DNA of 64,000 bases, taken from positions 246,930,096 through 246,994,095 of the forward strand of contig NC_085141.1 in NCBI RefSeq assembly GCF_024139115.2. Reading direction: 5' to 3'. Positions 21,450 through 33,302 of the stretch are shown in pieces. The first letter of the stretch is position 1. The number at the start of each line of letters is the position of its first letter. The notes beneath the pieces were generated by a model. That model made no database searches, had not been told where the DNA came from, and saw only the letters and a list, made by a program, of their open reading frames with translations. The stretch is from Armigeres subalbatus (lineage: Eukaryota; Arthropoda; Insecta; Diptera; Culicidae). The position numbers and the translations under genes are program-made.

Positions 21450-23192
21450 ATCATCTAATACTCACCAACCTGAGCGTACCCCAGAGGTGCTGTTTGAGTT
21501 TCATGATCTGGAGCAACCACAAGAATTATCCGATGTGGGAAAATACGAGTCAGAATACGTGGAAGAGGTTGTTCTAGAGGATGAGATGGCCGAGCATAGA
21601 GATGATGCTGCCGACCAAGGTAGCCTACAGACCTTTACGTCGCATCGGGGCGCCACCAAGGCTAGGGTCACAGACCTACGGTATAATTTGGCGAAATGGT
21701 CATCAACGAATCGCGTCTCGAATGACGCCATGGATGATCTACTGGGTTTGCTGAAGAAACATCGCGTTCCAGGCTTGCCTGATAGCAGTACAAGTCTTCA
21801 GTTGTATCTCAAATCTGATAAATCAACACGAGCATTTGTCGATTCCGATTCGGATCAAAGCGATAATCCGCCCAGCCCTGACCGTTCGAATGGTATGCAT
21901 TGAAAATGTTATGTATTTTGGGTGTTCCGCAGTTTTGATAAATGCAGTTTCCATTATTTTAGCATCACGAGTAAACCGGAAAAGAAGTGTAGGGCCAGAG
22001 CAGAATACATTATCGGTAAACGTATCCGATCTGACTGAGCTTTTCAACAAAATGGATGTTATTGGTACAATTCGTTTCAATGTGCACTGTTGAATAGAAC
22101 ATATGATATAATCGACAATAATTAATTGCTTGCAGACAGAAAACTGGATATGCTGACTGAGAACGGAGAAGCACACAGTGAGATGCTTCGGCATGTATTA
22201 ACTGAAATAGCATCGGTTAAAGCGTCCGCAAGCGTGAACAAAGGAGACCTATTAGATTATGAGGATACAACGCGCCGTATTGTTTTACCTGTGGAAAGTC
22301 AAGCTAAACTGGACAATCTGGAGATTTTCTCAAAACAGCGGGAAGGAAGGGCAGCACTGCGCAAAACATTCAACGATGAAACTTCAAATGATCCTTACGA
22401 TTTCCTGCGCACTAATGTGGATCGAGTGTTCATGCACGCGGAACACTATTCGTGGACGGGCAAAATTGCACATAACGCAAAATACGAAAAGCAAATGCGA
22501 GCTGCTTGTAACCTGAACATTATTCGTATTCTGATTGGTAAGTTGTTCGTGTCGCTTTATTGCCTTCCCCGTACAAACAAGTTGTATCGTAAGTATTTTT
22601 TTCTTGATCGAGGGTAAACGGAAATCTGCAAACAGACACCTGAGGAGGTTAACTCAGGTAGTGTGGGGATGGGCTCACCCAACCCACTAAAACCACATGA
22701 GCAAAAATTCCCAACATTAGATCATAGCTGAACTCTCGCAATTCATTTTTCTTTCCCACGTATTATTTGTACACATGCAACCGAGTGGTTCGTTTTATCT
22801 GGCATTCTGTCAGATCAACATAGTGAAAGTAAATGGAATGTAAATGGATCTATGCCATATTCTCAATCTAAAAGCCATTCAATTGAACTTTTCGTTTAAT
22901 TTGTTACGACCGTTGAATTCATTGCTTTACGATGAACATTTCTTTAATGCATCGATCTTCTCTGCACCATGGTTTTGAGATTGTCGAAACATGCTCATTG
23001 ATGTTATTCCTCTCTCTAGATGTGACGATGCAGCGATTCAACATTTCGCGTGATGATTGCATTCAAAAGATAGTGAAGGTTTTCCAAAACTTCAATGCCA
23101 AACTTCATGCCAGACAAAAGCGGGCAAAAGAAGGTATTAATACACCGCCGAAGGTTCCAAATCCCATGGTCAAGAAAATAGTAGCCGAATAA
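21450..23192 (+). CDS. DUF4806-like protein, four visible exons
   Basis: Exons 21450-21892, 21963-22064, 22136-22537 and 23020-23192, all with GT-AG borders and matching phases (1, 1, 1), give about 372 residues and a stop at 23190-23192. Exon 1 is acidic, then holds a helical motif (LRYNLAKWSSTNRVSNDAMD, LLGLLKKHRVPGLP) seen in many arthropod repeat-family proteins. Exon 3 resembles DUF4806 (LPVESQAKLDNLEIF, HYSWTGK). The C-terminus is basic. The function is unknown. Exon 1 may begin at the acceptor before 21450, with more exons upstream, or at an in-frame ATG at 21412. The 3' half is duplicated and broken at 7943-8725. It could be a host gene or derived from a mobile element. Confidence 0.65.
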
Positions 23193-23559
23193 TGTGGTAA
23201 GTACAGGAGTATGATTACTTTAGGAAACTTTCTACTGGGAAGTAATTGATGTTATATGTTATACTCCGCAAATTGCTTTTCACCAAATTCTGTTGATGTC
23301 ATTCTTCAATACCAATAAGACAGCTTGATATTATTCAAGAAACAAATAAAACGATGTAAGAAAAACACTTTGATGTTGATGACATTTTGGCTATGAAATA
23401 TTTTATTCGAAAGCCCTCCAAAACTAAAGCTAATACATCTGTTGGAAAATGAAATGAACGGTAGGTAATCTAATAGCCTATTCAGAGTCAAATTTTCATA
23501 CATTCAATTTTCTTTCTATTATCACTCAACCGTTAAACACTTTCTGCGGTAAACGTCAA

Positions 23560-24111
23560 CATATACAATAGGAGGCAATGGCAGACCCGCCTTTTTCAAG
23601 AGAAGAAACGCCGCCTGGTAGAAGCGGAGTGCGAGGAAATGGAACAGCTGTGCCGTGCTCAAGAAACACGCAAGTTCTATCAAAAGCTCAACGCTACCCG
23701 CAAAGGCTTCGTGCCGCAAGCCGAAATGTGCAGGGATAAGGATGGGATCATCTTGACGGACGAACGTGTGGTGATCGAAAGGTAGAAGCAGCACTATGAG
23801 AAACATTTGAATGGCGTTGAGTCAGTGAAAATCAAGGCAGCGGAGGAGATGACTACGTCAGTTCAGCGGACGATGGAAGCCAACCAGCCCCTCCCTTGAG
23901 AGAAGTTAAGGATGCCATCCAACAGCTAAAGACCAATAAAGCAGGTGGTAAGGATGGTATCGGAGCTGAGCTCATCAAGATGGGCCCGGAAAAGCTAGCC
24001 ACTTGCCTGCACAAATTGATAGTCAGAATCTGGGAAACTGAACCGCTACCGGAGGAGTGGAAGGAAGGGGTCATATGCCCTATCTACAAGAAAGGCGACA
24101 AGCTGGAGTAG
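23560..24111 (+). pseudogene. LINE RT N-terminal fragment (block B copy)
   Basis: The better copy of the pair. It has the basic linker, a degraded RW-K-HYE-HLNG stretch with stops near 23784, then an open segment 23896-24111 reading AIQQLKTNKAGGKDGIGAEL and PEEWKEGVICPIYKKGD, which is RT motif 0-1 of RTE-like elements. It ends at TAG, followed by GAGATGGGCGAACGCTCACG repeat sequence. Confidence 0.7.
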
Positions 24112-24304
24112 AGATGGGCGAACGCTCACGAGCCGTTCGTTTGAACCAGCTCGTGAAAAAAAGCGTTCAAACCATGGCTCTCTAAATTTGAGCCGCGGCT
24201 TAAATAACAAACACTGAGTGAGTCGATCAGCCGCTTAATTTTGACATTTTCTGTTTCGTACATTTAAAGTTAATTGCCTATATGCCGGGTATTAAGCCAC
24301 CCGG

Positions 24305-24400
24305 AGTGGAAATTAATTACTATGTGATTGTGATGTGATGATGATTTGATTAATTACTATGTGATTGTGATGTGATGATGATGTGATTACTATTAATTAC
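24305..24400. repeat. Short tandem repeat in block B only
   Basis: Repeats of ATTACTATGTGATTGTGATG and GTGATGATG units. Block A has only one short version at about 9815-9830, so this is a local expansion after duplication or a loss in A. Confidence 0.65.
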
Positions 24401-24579
24401 TGAAACTCGATTATGCATATCCACAACATGTGATAGATTTAGTTCGGAAAAGGTATTTTCTGAACTAACTCTCTCATATGTATTTCTGCACACATACCAA
24501 ACAAGTAGGATGAGTATTTAATATTGTCCGGCTTCTACACACGTGCTTCATCAGCAACGGCGCTCAATGAAGTAGGGTT

Positions 24580-24690
24580 GTGTGAGGTTGTGCCAGTTGG
24601 TTGTCAGATGTCGACCTGACACACCTGTCTAGCGTACTGAGGTCGTGAGATCAAAGCCAACCGAAGGGGCGGTTACCCTCCAATACCATT
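24580..24690 (+). repeat. tRNA-like repeat unit (block B)
   Basis: The same unit as at 10040-10130: GAGATCAAAGCCAACCGAAG followed by GGGCGGTTACCCTCCAATAC. B-box-like, probably a SINE relic. Confidence 0.4.
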
Positions 24691-24989
24691 TCTGTTTGTT
24701 TGTTCAGGGGCCAGCATATATTCTCTTACATACTCCTTAGCATTTTCTGGCCTTGAAATGGTCGAGCTGGTAGAACAGTCGATATTTTTGGATGCCCGAC
24801 TTGAAAAAACAGGGAGTTGGAGATTACAGCAAATAACAGCAAGTATATCAATCGATAATTGACCTTTCTCATCAGAAATTATATCTCGTTATATTGTCTC
24901 AGTCAATTCTTTGTCTTATTTAAGGTCTGCGTCTGCGCCATTCATAATTTTCCACCACGCCGCCAAGTATTGAGCGCAGTATTTTTAAT

Positions 24990-26311
24990 TCGATAGTTTG
25001 CATCTTTTAACGTCCATGCCGTACAAGGCGATTGGGTGAATCAACGATGTGTACAGACAGAGCTAGTTTTGTCCGTGCCTGTATGCTGCGAGACTTAAGC
25101 TGGCTACGTAAACCGTAGAAAGTCATGCTTGCAGTCGCAACACGGTTTTGACCTCTCGGCTAACGTCATTATCACATGTAACGAGTGTTCCAAGATATAT
25201 GAATTCGTCGATAACCTCAAATCGCATCTCATCCATTTCCACCTCGGGACCAACACCATTTGTACTGCCCTCTTCTTGGTTTTGACAGAGTTTATGATCA
25301 GTCTCCCGTTTAAAAGGCACGAAAGCCTCTTCCACTGCTCTGCCAAGAAGCACGTAAGACTTGTTGATGATGGTTCCGTTACTTTGCTCCTTCGTATTGC
25401 ACCTTCCAGTGCTATGTTGAATATCCGGTTATAGAGCGCATCGCTCTGCTTTAATCCATCCAACATCGCGAACTAATCGGATGTCTCACCAGATATTCTG
25501 ACGCTTGATTTAGATCCATCCAGTGTCGCACGAATCAGCCTAATAAACTTTGCTGGAAAGCCATGTTCTAGCATTATATGCCACAGTTCGTTCCATTTCA
25601 CTGAGTCGCACGCGACCTTAAAATCTACAAACAGATGATGAGTCCGCAAGTTATGTTCCCGAAATTTATCAAGGATTTGTCGCAAAATACAGATGTGGTT
25701 GATCGTCCTTCTCGAAAAACGCTTTGATATTCGCCGACAAAGGTCTTCGTAAACGGACAAGGTCTGCTAAACAGAATCGGGAGATTACCTTGTAGGCAGT
25801 ATTGAGTAGTGTTATATAATTAGCACAATCGAGTGTGTGCCCTTTCTTGTAGATATGACATATGAGGCCATCAATCCAGCTCGAAGGCATTTATTCTCCA
25901 TCCCAAATCATTCCAATCACTTGGTGGATTTTTTCATTCAGCCGGTCACTCCCATCTTTTAGAGGCTCGGCCGGGATTCCGCCCTTCATAGCGGCCTTTC
26001 CGTTCATCAGTTCTCGAATTGCTCCGCAACGCTCTCGCCCGACAGTCTCATGCCTAGAACCGGTGATGCTGGACAGCCTTGTGCGAACCACCAGATTGTG
26101 GTCAGAGTGTGCTTTCGAATATTCTCTCGTGCAAAACAGATGCTACAGATAGCCATTCCTCTGGCTGCGGCAAACGTGACTAGCTTCAGGCCGTTGTCAT
26201 TGGTAGTTGCGTGGAGGCTCTCCTTTCCAATGACTGGATGAAAGAACTCTTTCCTTCCAACCTGTGCGTTTGCGTCACCGATGATGAATTTCACGTCATG
26301 TTTTGGGCATT
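24990..26311 (-). mobile_element. RTE-like LINE relic, block B
   Basis: Minus strand from high to low: endonuclease (CPKHDVKFIIGDANAQVGRK, then a degraded SDH area), a shortened linker, RT start ([20 protein letters not shown]), RT core (HHLFVDFKVACDSVKWNELW, catalytic F-D-F-K pattern) and thumb (FIYLGTLVTCDNDVSREVK). Frameshifts separate these. It ends at 26311, next to the 10-bp duplication of the LINE inserted at 26322. Confidence 0.75.
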
Positions 26312-26798
26312 GCAGAATTCTTTTAAAGGCTTGAGTTGACATCCGGGAAGGGGCGCCTAATATAGCTCTGGTCCTCACAAGTTCCAATACTCACGCTTCC
26401 ACGGGTCTTCCGATGACAATTGACCGCCAGCTAAGGGTTGCGTACTTAGCTGGTAGTGCAGCCTGGGCACTGTTGTCCTTCTGACATCAGCTAGAGTGAG
26501 AGGGTGCGTACTGTGGGGTCTGCCTAGGATGTGGTGGGGTTCGACAGTGGGCTCTGTTGAACTTCTATAAAAAGCTGCATGTGCCCCCAAGCAGGCCCTA
26601 TCAAAGCGACCGTGTGCCGCTCAAAGCGCACTAGCCTAGTCCCGGTGTTGGGTGGGACTCTAAACAAATTTGACCCGACTGATCGAGCGTCTGTCCACCA
26701 AGGAGGTGCGGCTCCAACAGCGTCTGTTCTGGCATCCAGCGGCTGAGTATGAAATGCTATTCCCCGTAAGCTATACCTAAGATGGCAGCCCCATCCCG

Positions 26799-28169
26799 GT
26801 GGATAGGGAACCTTGGGCCAACAACCTACTGTTCCCGAAACATCAATTTGTTCAAGAATCCGATAATGAAAGAATACGGACTGATTTTACGGCGACGACT
26901 CTTAGCGCGAAACAACGGACACGAATAGGAACATGGAACGTTTTAACCCTAGCCCAGCAGGGTAAATTGGCACAACTTGCCAATGAGGCACGCCGCATGA
27001 AGCTTGAGATCCTGGGACTGAGTGAAGTCCGTTGGCCAAACTTTGGAGAACACAGAACGCCGTCGGGACAAGTTCTGCTATACTCTGGTTTACGAGGTGA
27101 ACACGCTCCCCGGCATCGCGGAGTTGGCTTCCTACTAAGCGCTCAGGCACACTCTGCGCTTATGAAGTGGGAACCTATAAGTGAAAGGATAATCGTTGCC
27201 AGATTTAGAACACGGGTCCGAAACCTTACTATAATCCAATGTTATGCGCCAACCGATGCTGCCGTTCTGCAAGAGAAATAGAACTTCTACAGTCAACTCA
27301 ATGCCGTCGTAGATAGAATTCCGAAGGGTGATATCAAGATCTGTTTGGGCGACTTCAATGCGAAGATCGGATCCGACAACTCGAACCATGAGCGCATTAT
27401 GGGACGCCATGGTCTCGGAGAAATGAGCGAAAACGGAGAGCTGTTCGCAGAATTTTGTGGTAATAACGACATGGTGATCGGGGGATCGCTCTTCCCTCAT
27501 CGACCGGTTCACAAGGTCACGTGGGTCTCCCGTGACGGCTTTACAGAAAATCAAATCGACCACATCTGCATCAGCCGAAAATGGAAACGGAGCCTTCTTG
27601 ATGTACGGAATAAACGTAGTGCCGATATCGCGTCTGATCATCACCTCCTCATCGGCGAAATACGCCTGCGCATTGCGCGGATTCGTCGGCAGCAGGAAAG
27701 AGTTGGACGACGATTCAACACACGCCGACTGGAAGATGCCACGGTGAAACGGTCCTTCGTTGAAGAACTGGAGACGCGTGCTGCAGATATTCCGGAAGGT
27801 GGCAGCGTGGAAGACCAATGGACCGCCATCAAGAATGCCTTCATCGCCACCAGCGAAAACAATCTGGGCGAACTACGCACCCAGAGAAAACAATGGATCA
27901 CCGATGAGACCTGGAGGAAGATAGAGGAGCGAAGAAAAGCCAAAGCCGCGATAGAGCGATCGAAAACCAGAGGAGCCAAAGTCTTAGCCCGTCAACGATA
28001 CACGGCTCTTGAGAAGGAAGTAAAACGCTCATGTCGACGGGACAAGCGAGCGTGGGCAGACTCTCTGGCCGACGAAGGAGAGAGAGCCGCCGCAACCGGT
28101 GACATTCGCCTCCTCTACGATATCTCTCGACGCTTAAGCGGGGCGAAGATGAATACCACCTCGGCATGA
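26799..28169 (+). pseudogene. LINE endonuclease and linker, one in-frame stop
   Basis: A single frame of 457 codons broken only by TAG at 27279-27281. Motifs: RIGTWNVLTLAQQGK (the first catalytic N), LGLSEVRWP (E), IIVARF and IQCYAPTD, GDFNAKIG (D and N), NQIDHICIS, and ASDHHLLIGEIRL (the terminal D-H). All catalytic residues of the EEP fold are present. A basic helical linker follows to 28169. It nicks target DNA for LINE integration. Confidence 0.85.
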
Positions 28170-28248
28170 TCTGCCTAGGATCCGACGTATAACACGTGTC
28201 AATACCGAAGCTCCATCACTGCTAGAGATTCAAACAGCCATCCAAAGC

Positions 28249-28747
28249 ATGAAATCGAATAAAGCCCCAGGGGTCGACCGCATATCAGCCGAGATGCTCA
28301 AAGCTGACCCCATGACATCCGCTCAACTACTGCATCGTTTATTTCGTAATATCTGGGACACCGCAACTTTCCCGGTCGACTGGATGCAAGGTATCTTAGT
28401 GAAGGTGCCCAAAAAGGGTGACCTGACTGTATGCGATAACTGGCGAGGCATTATGCTGCTGTGTACCGTTCTCAAAGTTCTATGCAAAATTATCCTAGCC
28501 CGGATTTAGGAGACGATCGATGCGACTCTCCTGCGGCAGCAGGCTGGATTCCGTGCAGGAAGATCCTGTGTGGACCATATTGTCACGCTCCGGGCTGTTA
28601 TGGCAGCCTATAACCATGGAGCACCTAAACGACTTCGAATTGGCGGATGACGTTGCACTACTCGCGCAACGGCGCTCTGATATGCAGAGTAAGCTCAACG
28701 ACGTTGCCGATCGCTCCTCCTCGGCAGGTTTAGTCATAAACGTCAAC
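28249..28747 (+). pseudogene. LINE RT N-terminal part with internal deletion
   Basis: It begins with SNKAPGVDRISAEMLKAD, VDWMQGILVKVPKKGDL and NWRGIMLL, then a stop at 28507-28509. A shifted frame gives QQAGFRAGRSCVDHIVTL, and directly afterwards FELADDVALLAQRRSDMQ, the catalytic ADD box. The segment between these, which normally carries the first catalytic aspartate, is missing, so RT activity is lost. The ADD box itself is intact. Confidence 0.75.
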
Positions 28748-28752
28748 AAAAC

Positions 28753-29014
28753 TGATGTATATCCTAAAATTGATTATTCCTATCTAAGCGTGTATATGCT
28801 ATAAATTTATTTATAGCATTCGATATGTCAAAAGATTATAAAATAAACAGACCGATCTCTGTCGGCCTCTTTCGTATCTCAGCATCCAAACGAATAACAG
28901 TGATTATTCTAAGCTCCTCCGAAAACCAGTTCAATATCCCGTTATCTACTATACAGTGTCTCGGTAGTTTCACAGTCCGCCTTGTGCTTTACCCCACCCG
29001 TACCGTATATAATA
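28753..29014 (+). repeat. Mag-like 5' LTR
   Basis: 262 bp, starting TGATGTATATCC and ending CCGTATATAATA. It contains the palindrome GCTATAAATTTATTTATAGC. It is followed by TTTGGCGACGAGG, the likely primer binding region. Identical to the 3' LTR. Confidence 0.9.
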
Positions 29015-29987
29015 TTTGGCGACGAGGAAAACGGATTGAAATCGTGTGCGCGTGTGCAACAAGTTTTCCGGTGCGGAATTTGCCGGACAAGGACAGTGAG
29101 AGGGAAGCTGATTTTGCCGGTGACAAGCTACAGTCGTGCTCTTTGGCGGCGGCGTGATTTCGGCAGCAGCGGAACAGAAGCAGGTGGTAGATCCCGGAAA
29201 AGTTTTCGTTGGGTACAGTGTAAGTAAAACAAAAGCCTTGAAAAAGGCTGGGGCGAGCATTTTGGGTGCAAATATAACGCCATTTTGAAGCGGCAAAAGG
29301 ACGCCGGATAATTTCATTGTTCGAGTTGGAAACAATACACGAAAAAAAATTGTGAAAAGAATATTTTTCATATTGAAGTGTTTTTTTAAAATGATTTTTT
29401 TTTATTGACGAAAAGACAAGAAAAGTGAAAGGTTTTTTAAAGTAATTATTAATTCGTGAATAATAAGATTTCCTCTTTTGTTTTCCAATAGATCAGGACG
29501 GCTTTCGTTGGACGGTTGATTTTTCCTTTTGGAATTATAGGACGGAGATTTCGAGACAGGTTACACCCCGTGGTTGGTATTCGATTGTGGTAAGTCATTT
29601 TTTCTTAGTTTCATTATTTATTTGTGAAGTTAAAACCTATTGAGTGAATCTTTGATTCATTGAACGTGAAAAAGTGCACACAGTTGGACAAAGAAACACA
29701 TAATTGAACAATAGGCCTGTTTTCGCATGAATGGCGGATACGTATTGAGGAAATTAGATTTATTTAATTTTAAATTGTTTTCGCTTATTGGTGAGATTTA
29801 TGAAAGTTTTTTATACATTTATGGAAATATTTTGCATTTAATGTATTTTGTGTGTTTGGTTAAAACCAATTGAAATATTTGATTTAGTGTGTTTTGCTAT
29901 TGTTCAAACAAGATATTTTAAACATTTATTCGAATTATTTTGGATTTATTGATTTATTCAGATTAAATTATTTCGCATATAGAAACC
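29015..29987 (+). other. Mag-like leader, non-coding
   Basis: Between LTR and gag. It opens with TTTGGCGACGAGGAAAACGG, a probable tRNA primer site of the kind seen next to Mag-group LTRs. The rest is T-rich with no ORF recognised. Confidence 0.5.
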
Positions 29988-30734
29988 ATGTCGTACGTAG
30001 CACCGAACATCGACCCGTACCGCAAAGGGCAATCTTTCGCGTCATGGTTCAAGCGACTTGGGTACCACTTTCGTATCAACAAAGTATCCGATGCCGACAA
30101 GAAGGACCAGATGTTTCTTCTTGGCGGTGATTATCTTTTCGAGGTTGCACAGAATTTATACCTCAGCGAAAATTTGCTTGATGAAGCACCGCTTGAAGAA
30201 ATAGTTGAAAAACTTAAGCGAAGATTGGATAAGTCAGAATCGGCTTTGATTCAACGGTTTAAATTCGGATCACGAGTGCAGCAGCCTGGCGAAACAGCCA
30301 GTGATTTCTTATTCTCCTTAAGCTGCAGGCGGAGTATTGTAATTTCAAAGACGATAAACAAGATCGCATTCTAGATCGAATACTCATTGGTTTGTCAGAT
30401 GATAACTTGAGACAGAAATTATTAGCGGAAGATGGGGACAAACTTAATTTAGCGCAGGTCGAGAAAATTGTTACGACGTGGGAGTTAGCGGCTTCTCATG
30501 CAAAAGCTTTGACGCAGGACGGTCCTCCAGGGCAAATTGCTTCTATTGTTGGAGGTAGAGGAGCACTTTTGCAGCGAATTAAAGATTTAGCGCAGGGCTT
30601 CGGATCTGTTAAAAGCCGTTTAGGATACAGGCCTCCGTTTCGTTCCCCGGTGAGAGGTAGATATTGCAGTGCGAACACCCACAATGGGTATAGCGATCGC
30701 GTCAAAGATTCCTCACAGTCCAGACCAAGATGAA
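29988..30734 (+). pseudogene. Gag of Mag-like element, frameshifted
   Basis: Starts at ATG 29988 (MSYVAPNIDPYRKGQSFASW). The first 128 codons form the retrotransposon gag fold (WFKRLGYHFRINKVSDADKK, LLDEAPLEEIVEKLKRRLDK). At about 30322 the frame changes and continues in another frame (LIGLSDDNLRQKLLAED) to 30734. Gag builds the particle that packages element RNA. The shift looks like loss of one base in an A-rich spot, not like a programmed shift. Confidence 0.8.
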
Positions 30735-30878
30735 TACACAGCTAGGTGTTGCAGTCTGCCCAATTTATGGACGAGAAGAAGGCGGGGGTGAAAAGTTCAT
30801 TTTCGGTGCAAAACATAAACAAACCGGCTGGCTCTCCCATACTAAAATCCAAGATGGCTGAATCGTGAATTTGGCAGA

Positions 30879-32015
30879 TTGGAACACCTAGTGGTGTATT
30901 CATCTTGGTCCAGACAGGCTAGGCAAGTGCGATTCCAAGAACAGAGAAAAATGTATCAGAATGCAGATATTCGTCCGGCGGAGCTGAAAAGTGATAAACC
31001 GAAAATTGACCAGCGAATATGCCACTACTGCGGGGTAAGAGGTCACGTGAGGAGGAAGTGTATAAAACTGAAACAGTTTAAGAAAGACCCGATCAACAAC
31101 ATCGATATGGAGAAACCCAGTACCAGCAGGGATTCCGGTTTGTCAAACATGATGAATCGTATGAGTTGGGAAGACAAGAGTGATGACTCGGATCAAGGTG
31201 AATTACAGTGCATGCATGTTTCTTCCATTAACAATATAAGTCACCCATGTTTACTAGAATTAACTATTCAGGGAATTAAACTGCAGATGGAGATTGATAG
31301 TGGCTCCGCTGTTTCCGTGATTGGGAAGAAGCTATTTTTGGCTAAATTCGATTTTCCTCTTGAGAAAAGTTTAAAAAATTTAATAGTGGTAAACGGTTCC
31401 AGATTGAAAATTGCTGGAGAAGTTGTTGTTTCGGTTGATTTTCGGAATAAGAAGGCAAAATTGAAACTTTTGGTTTTAGATTGTGATCATGATTTTATTC
31501 CTTTATTAGGGAGAACCTGGTTGGATGTTTTCTTTCCCGACTGGCGAAATTATTTTGGTAAACAAGTTACGATAAACAAATTAATTGACAACAAAAGCAA
31601 CGACGTGATGAATTATGTTAGAACTAAATTTTCTGATGTTTTCGTTAAGGATTTTTCGACTCCCATTAAAGGTTATGAAGCCGAATTGGTTTTAAAAACT
31701 GACACACCTATTTTTAGGAAAGCTTATGACGTTCCCTACAGATTGAGGGATAAAGTTTTAGAATACTTGGACAGGTTAGAAAAAGAAAATGTTATAACTC
31801 CGATACAAACAAGTGAATGGGCATCTCCTGTTATAGTTGTTAGGAAGAAAAATGACGATATTCGTTTGGTAATTGACTGTAAAGTGTCAATAAATAAACT
31901 CATTATTCCTAATACTTACCCATTACCTGTTGCTCAGGATCTTTTTGCTGGTTTGGCAGGGTGTACTGTTTTCTGTGCTCTAGATTTAGAGGGGCATACA
32001 CTCAGTTGTCATTGA
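30879..32015 (+). pseudogene. Pol N-terminal part: zinc knuckle, protease, RT start
   Basis: A 378-codon frame. A CCHC knuckle (CHYCGVRGHVRRKC, about residues 48-61) is followed by an aspartic protease with DSGSA active site (residues about 138-142) and the LLGRTWLD flap-end motif. The RT starts near residue 285 (SEWASPVIVVRKKNDDIRL). The frame is lost near 31993, just before the catalytic aspartate block ends (ALDLEG), and RT continues in the next frame. Confidence 0.85.
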
Positions 32016-32350
32016 CAAAGCGTTCAAGGAAATTCATGGTAATTAACACTATAAAAGGTCTTTTTACTTACAATAGGCTGCCACAGGGGGCTTCCTCTAG
32101 CGCAGCTATTTTCCAACAGATAATGGAACAGGTGTTGCAGGGAATTGAGAAAATTTACGTATATTTGGATGATGTTCTCATAGCTGGAGTTGATATGGAA
32201 GACTGCAAACGGAAGCTTTTTGTTGTTTTGGATAGATTGTCCAAAGCCAATATAAAGGTTAATTGGGACAAATGCATTTTTGTAAATAGCTTGGAATACT
32301 TGGGACACATTATTAGCGAAAAGGTTTGTCGCCATGTGCTAGTAAAATAG
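31961..32350 (+). pseudogene. RT palm segment of Mag-like element
   Basis: Continues the RT: FTYNRLPQGASSSAAIFQQI and the catalytic box YLDDVLIAG near 32160-32185, then NWDKCIFVNSLEYLGHIIS. A second shift near 32318 leads to a stop. The YxDD box is intact. Confidence 0.8.
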
Positions 32351-32381
32351 ACACAATAAAAATGCTAAAACGCCTAAAAAT

Positions 32382-33278
32382 GTGACTGAGTTGAAGTCAT
32401 TTCTGGGTTTAGTCAACTATTATAACAGATTCATTCCTGGTTTGTCTTCCAAGTTATATTGCTTGTATAATTTGTTGAAGAAAGATGTTAAATTTGTGTG
32501 GAATGATGATTGCGACAAGGCTTTTAATAACTCGAAAAATTTACTTCTTGAAACCAATTTTCTTGAATTTTATGATCCCAGAAAACCAATTGTTGTAGTC
32601 TCTGATGCTTCTGGCTATGGTCTTGGCGGAGTTATTGCGCATTCTTTTGACGGAGTAGAGAAACCCATTTGTTTCACGTCTTTTTCACTAAATTCTGCTC
32701 AGAAGAAATATCCGATTCTTCATTTAGAAGCGCTGGCACTAGTATGCACAATTAAAAAGTTTCATAAGTATCTGTATGGACAAAAGTTTACGGTATTTAC
32801 CGACCATAAACCTCTAGTTGGAATATTCGGAAAAGAAGGTAAAAATGCGATACTTGTGACAAGGCTTCAGCGTTATATACTTGAGTTGTCGATATATGAT
32901 TTCGATATCCAGTACAGGCCGTCTGCAAAAATGGGTAATGCTGATTTTTGTTCGCGATTCCCATTGGAGCAGTCGGTCCCAAAAGAGCTTGATTTAGATT
33001 GCATCAAAAGCATTAATTTTAGCAAAGTTGGTCCAGTTGATTTTACTATTATTGCCAAGCATACAAAAACTGATGGATTCTTACAAAAAATTATGAGTTT
33101 CTTGCTCCATGGTTGGCCCAAACGAACTGAAAAACAATTCATGAATATTTTTGCCAATCAGCATGAATTGGAAGTGGTAGACGATTGTTTACTATACCAG
33201 GATAGAGTGATAATACCACAACAATTACAAAATGAAATCTTGAAATTGTTGCATGTCAACCATGGTGGAGTCGTATAA
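32382..33278 (+). pseudogene. RNase H and connection domain of Mag-like element
   Basis: A 298-codon frame. The connection (LKSFLGLVNYYNRFIPGLS) leads to RNase H with its D, E and D residues visible (VVSDASGYGLGGV, HLEALALVCTIKKF, VFTDHKPLVGIF) and to the QRYILELSIYDFDIQYRP region. It continues into the start of the integrase zinc finger (ILKLLHVNHGG), where the frame is lost near 33275. Confidence 0.85.
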
Positions 33279-33302
33279 ATGAAATAGCTGGCAAGATGCT
33301 CG

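Noticed and set aside
27135..27818. 227-codon open stretch on minus opposite the LINE endonuclease
   Set aside because: The plus strand has clear endonuclease motifs, so the minus reading is a shadow.
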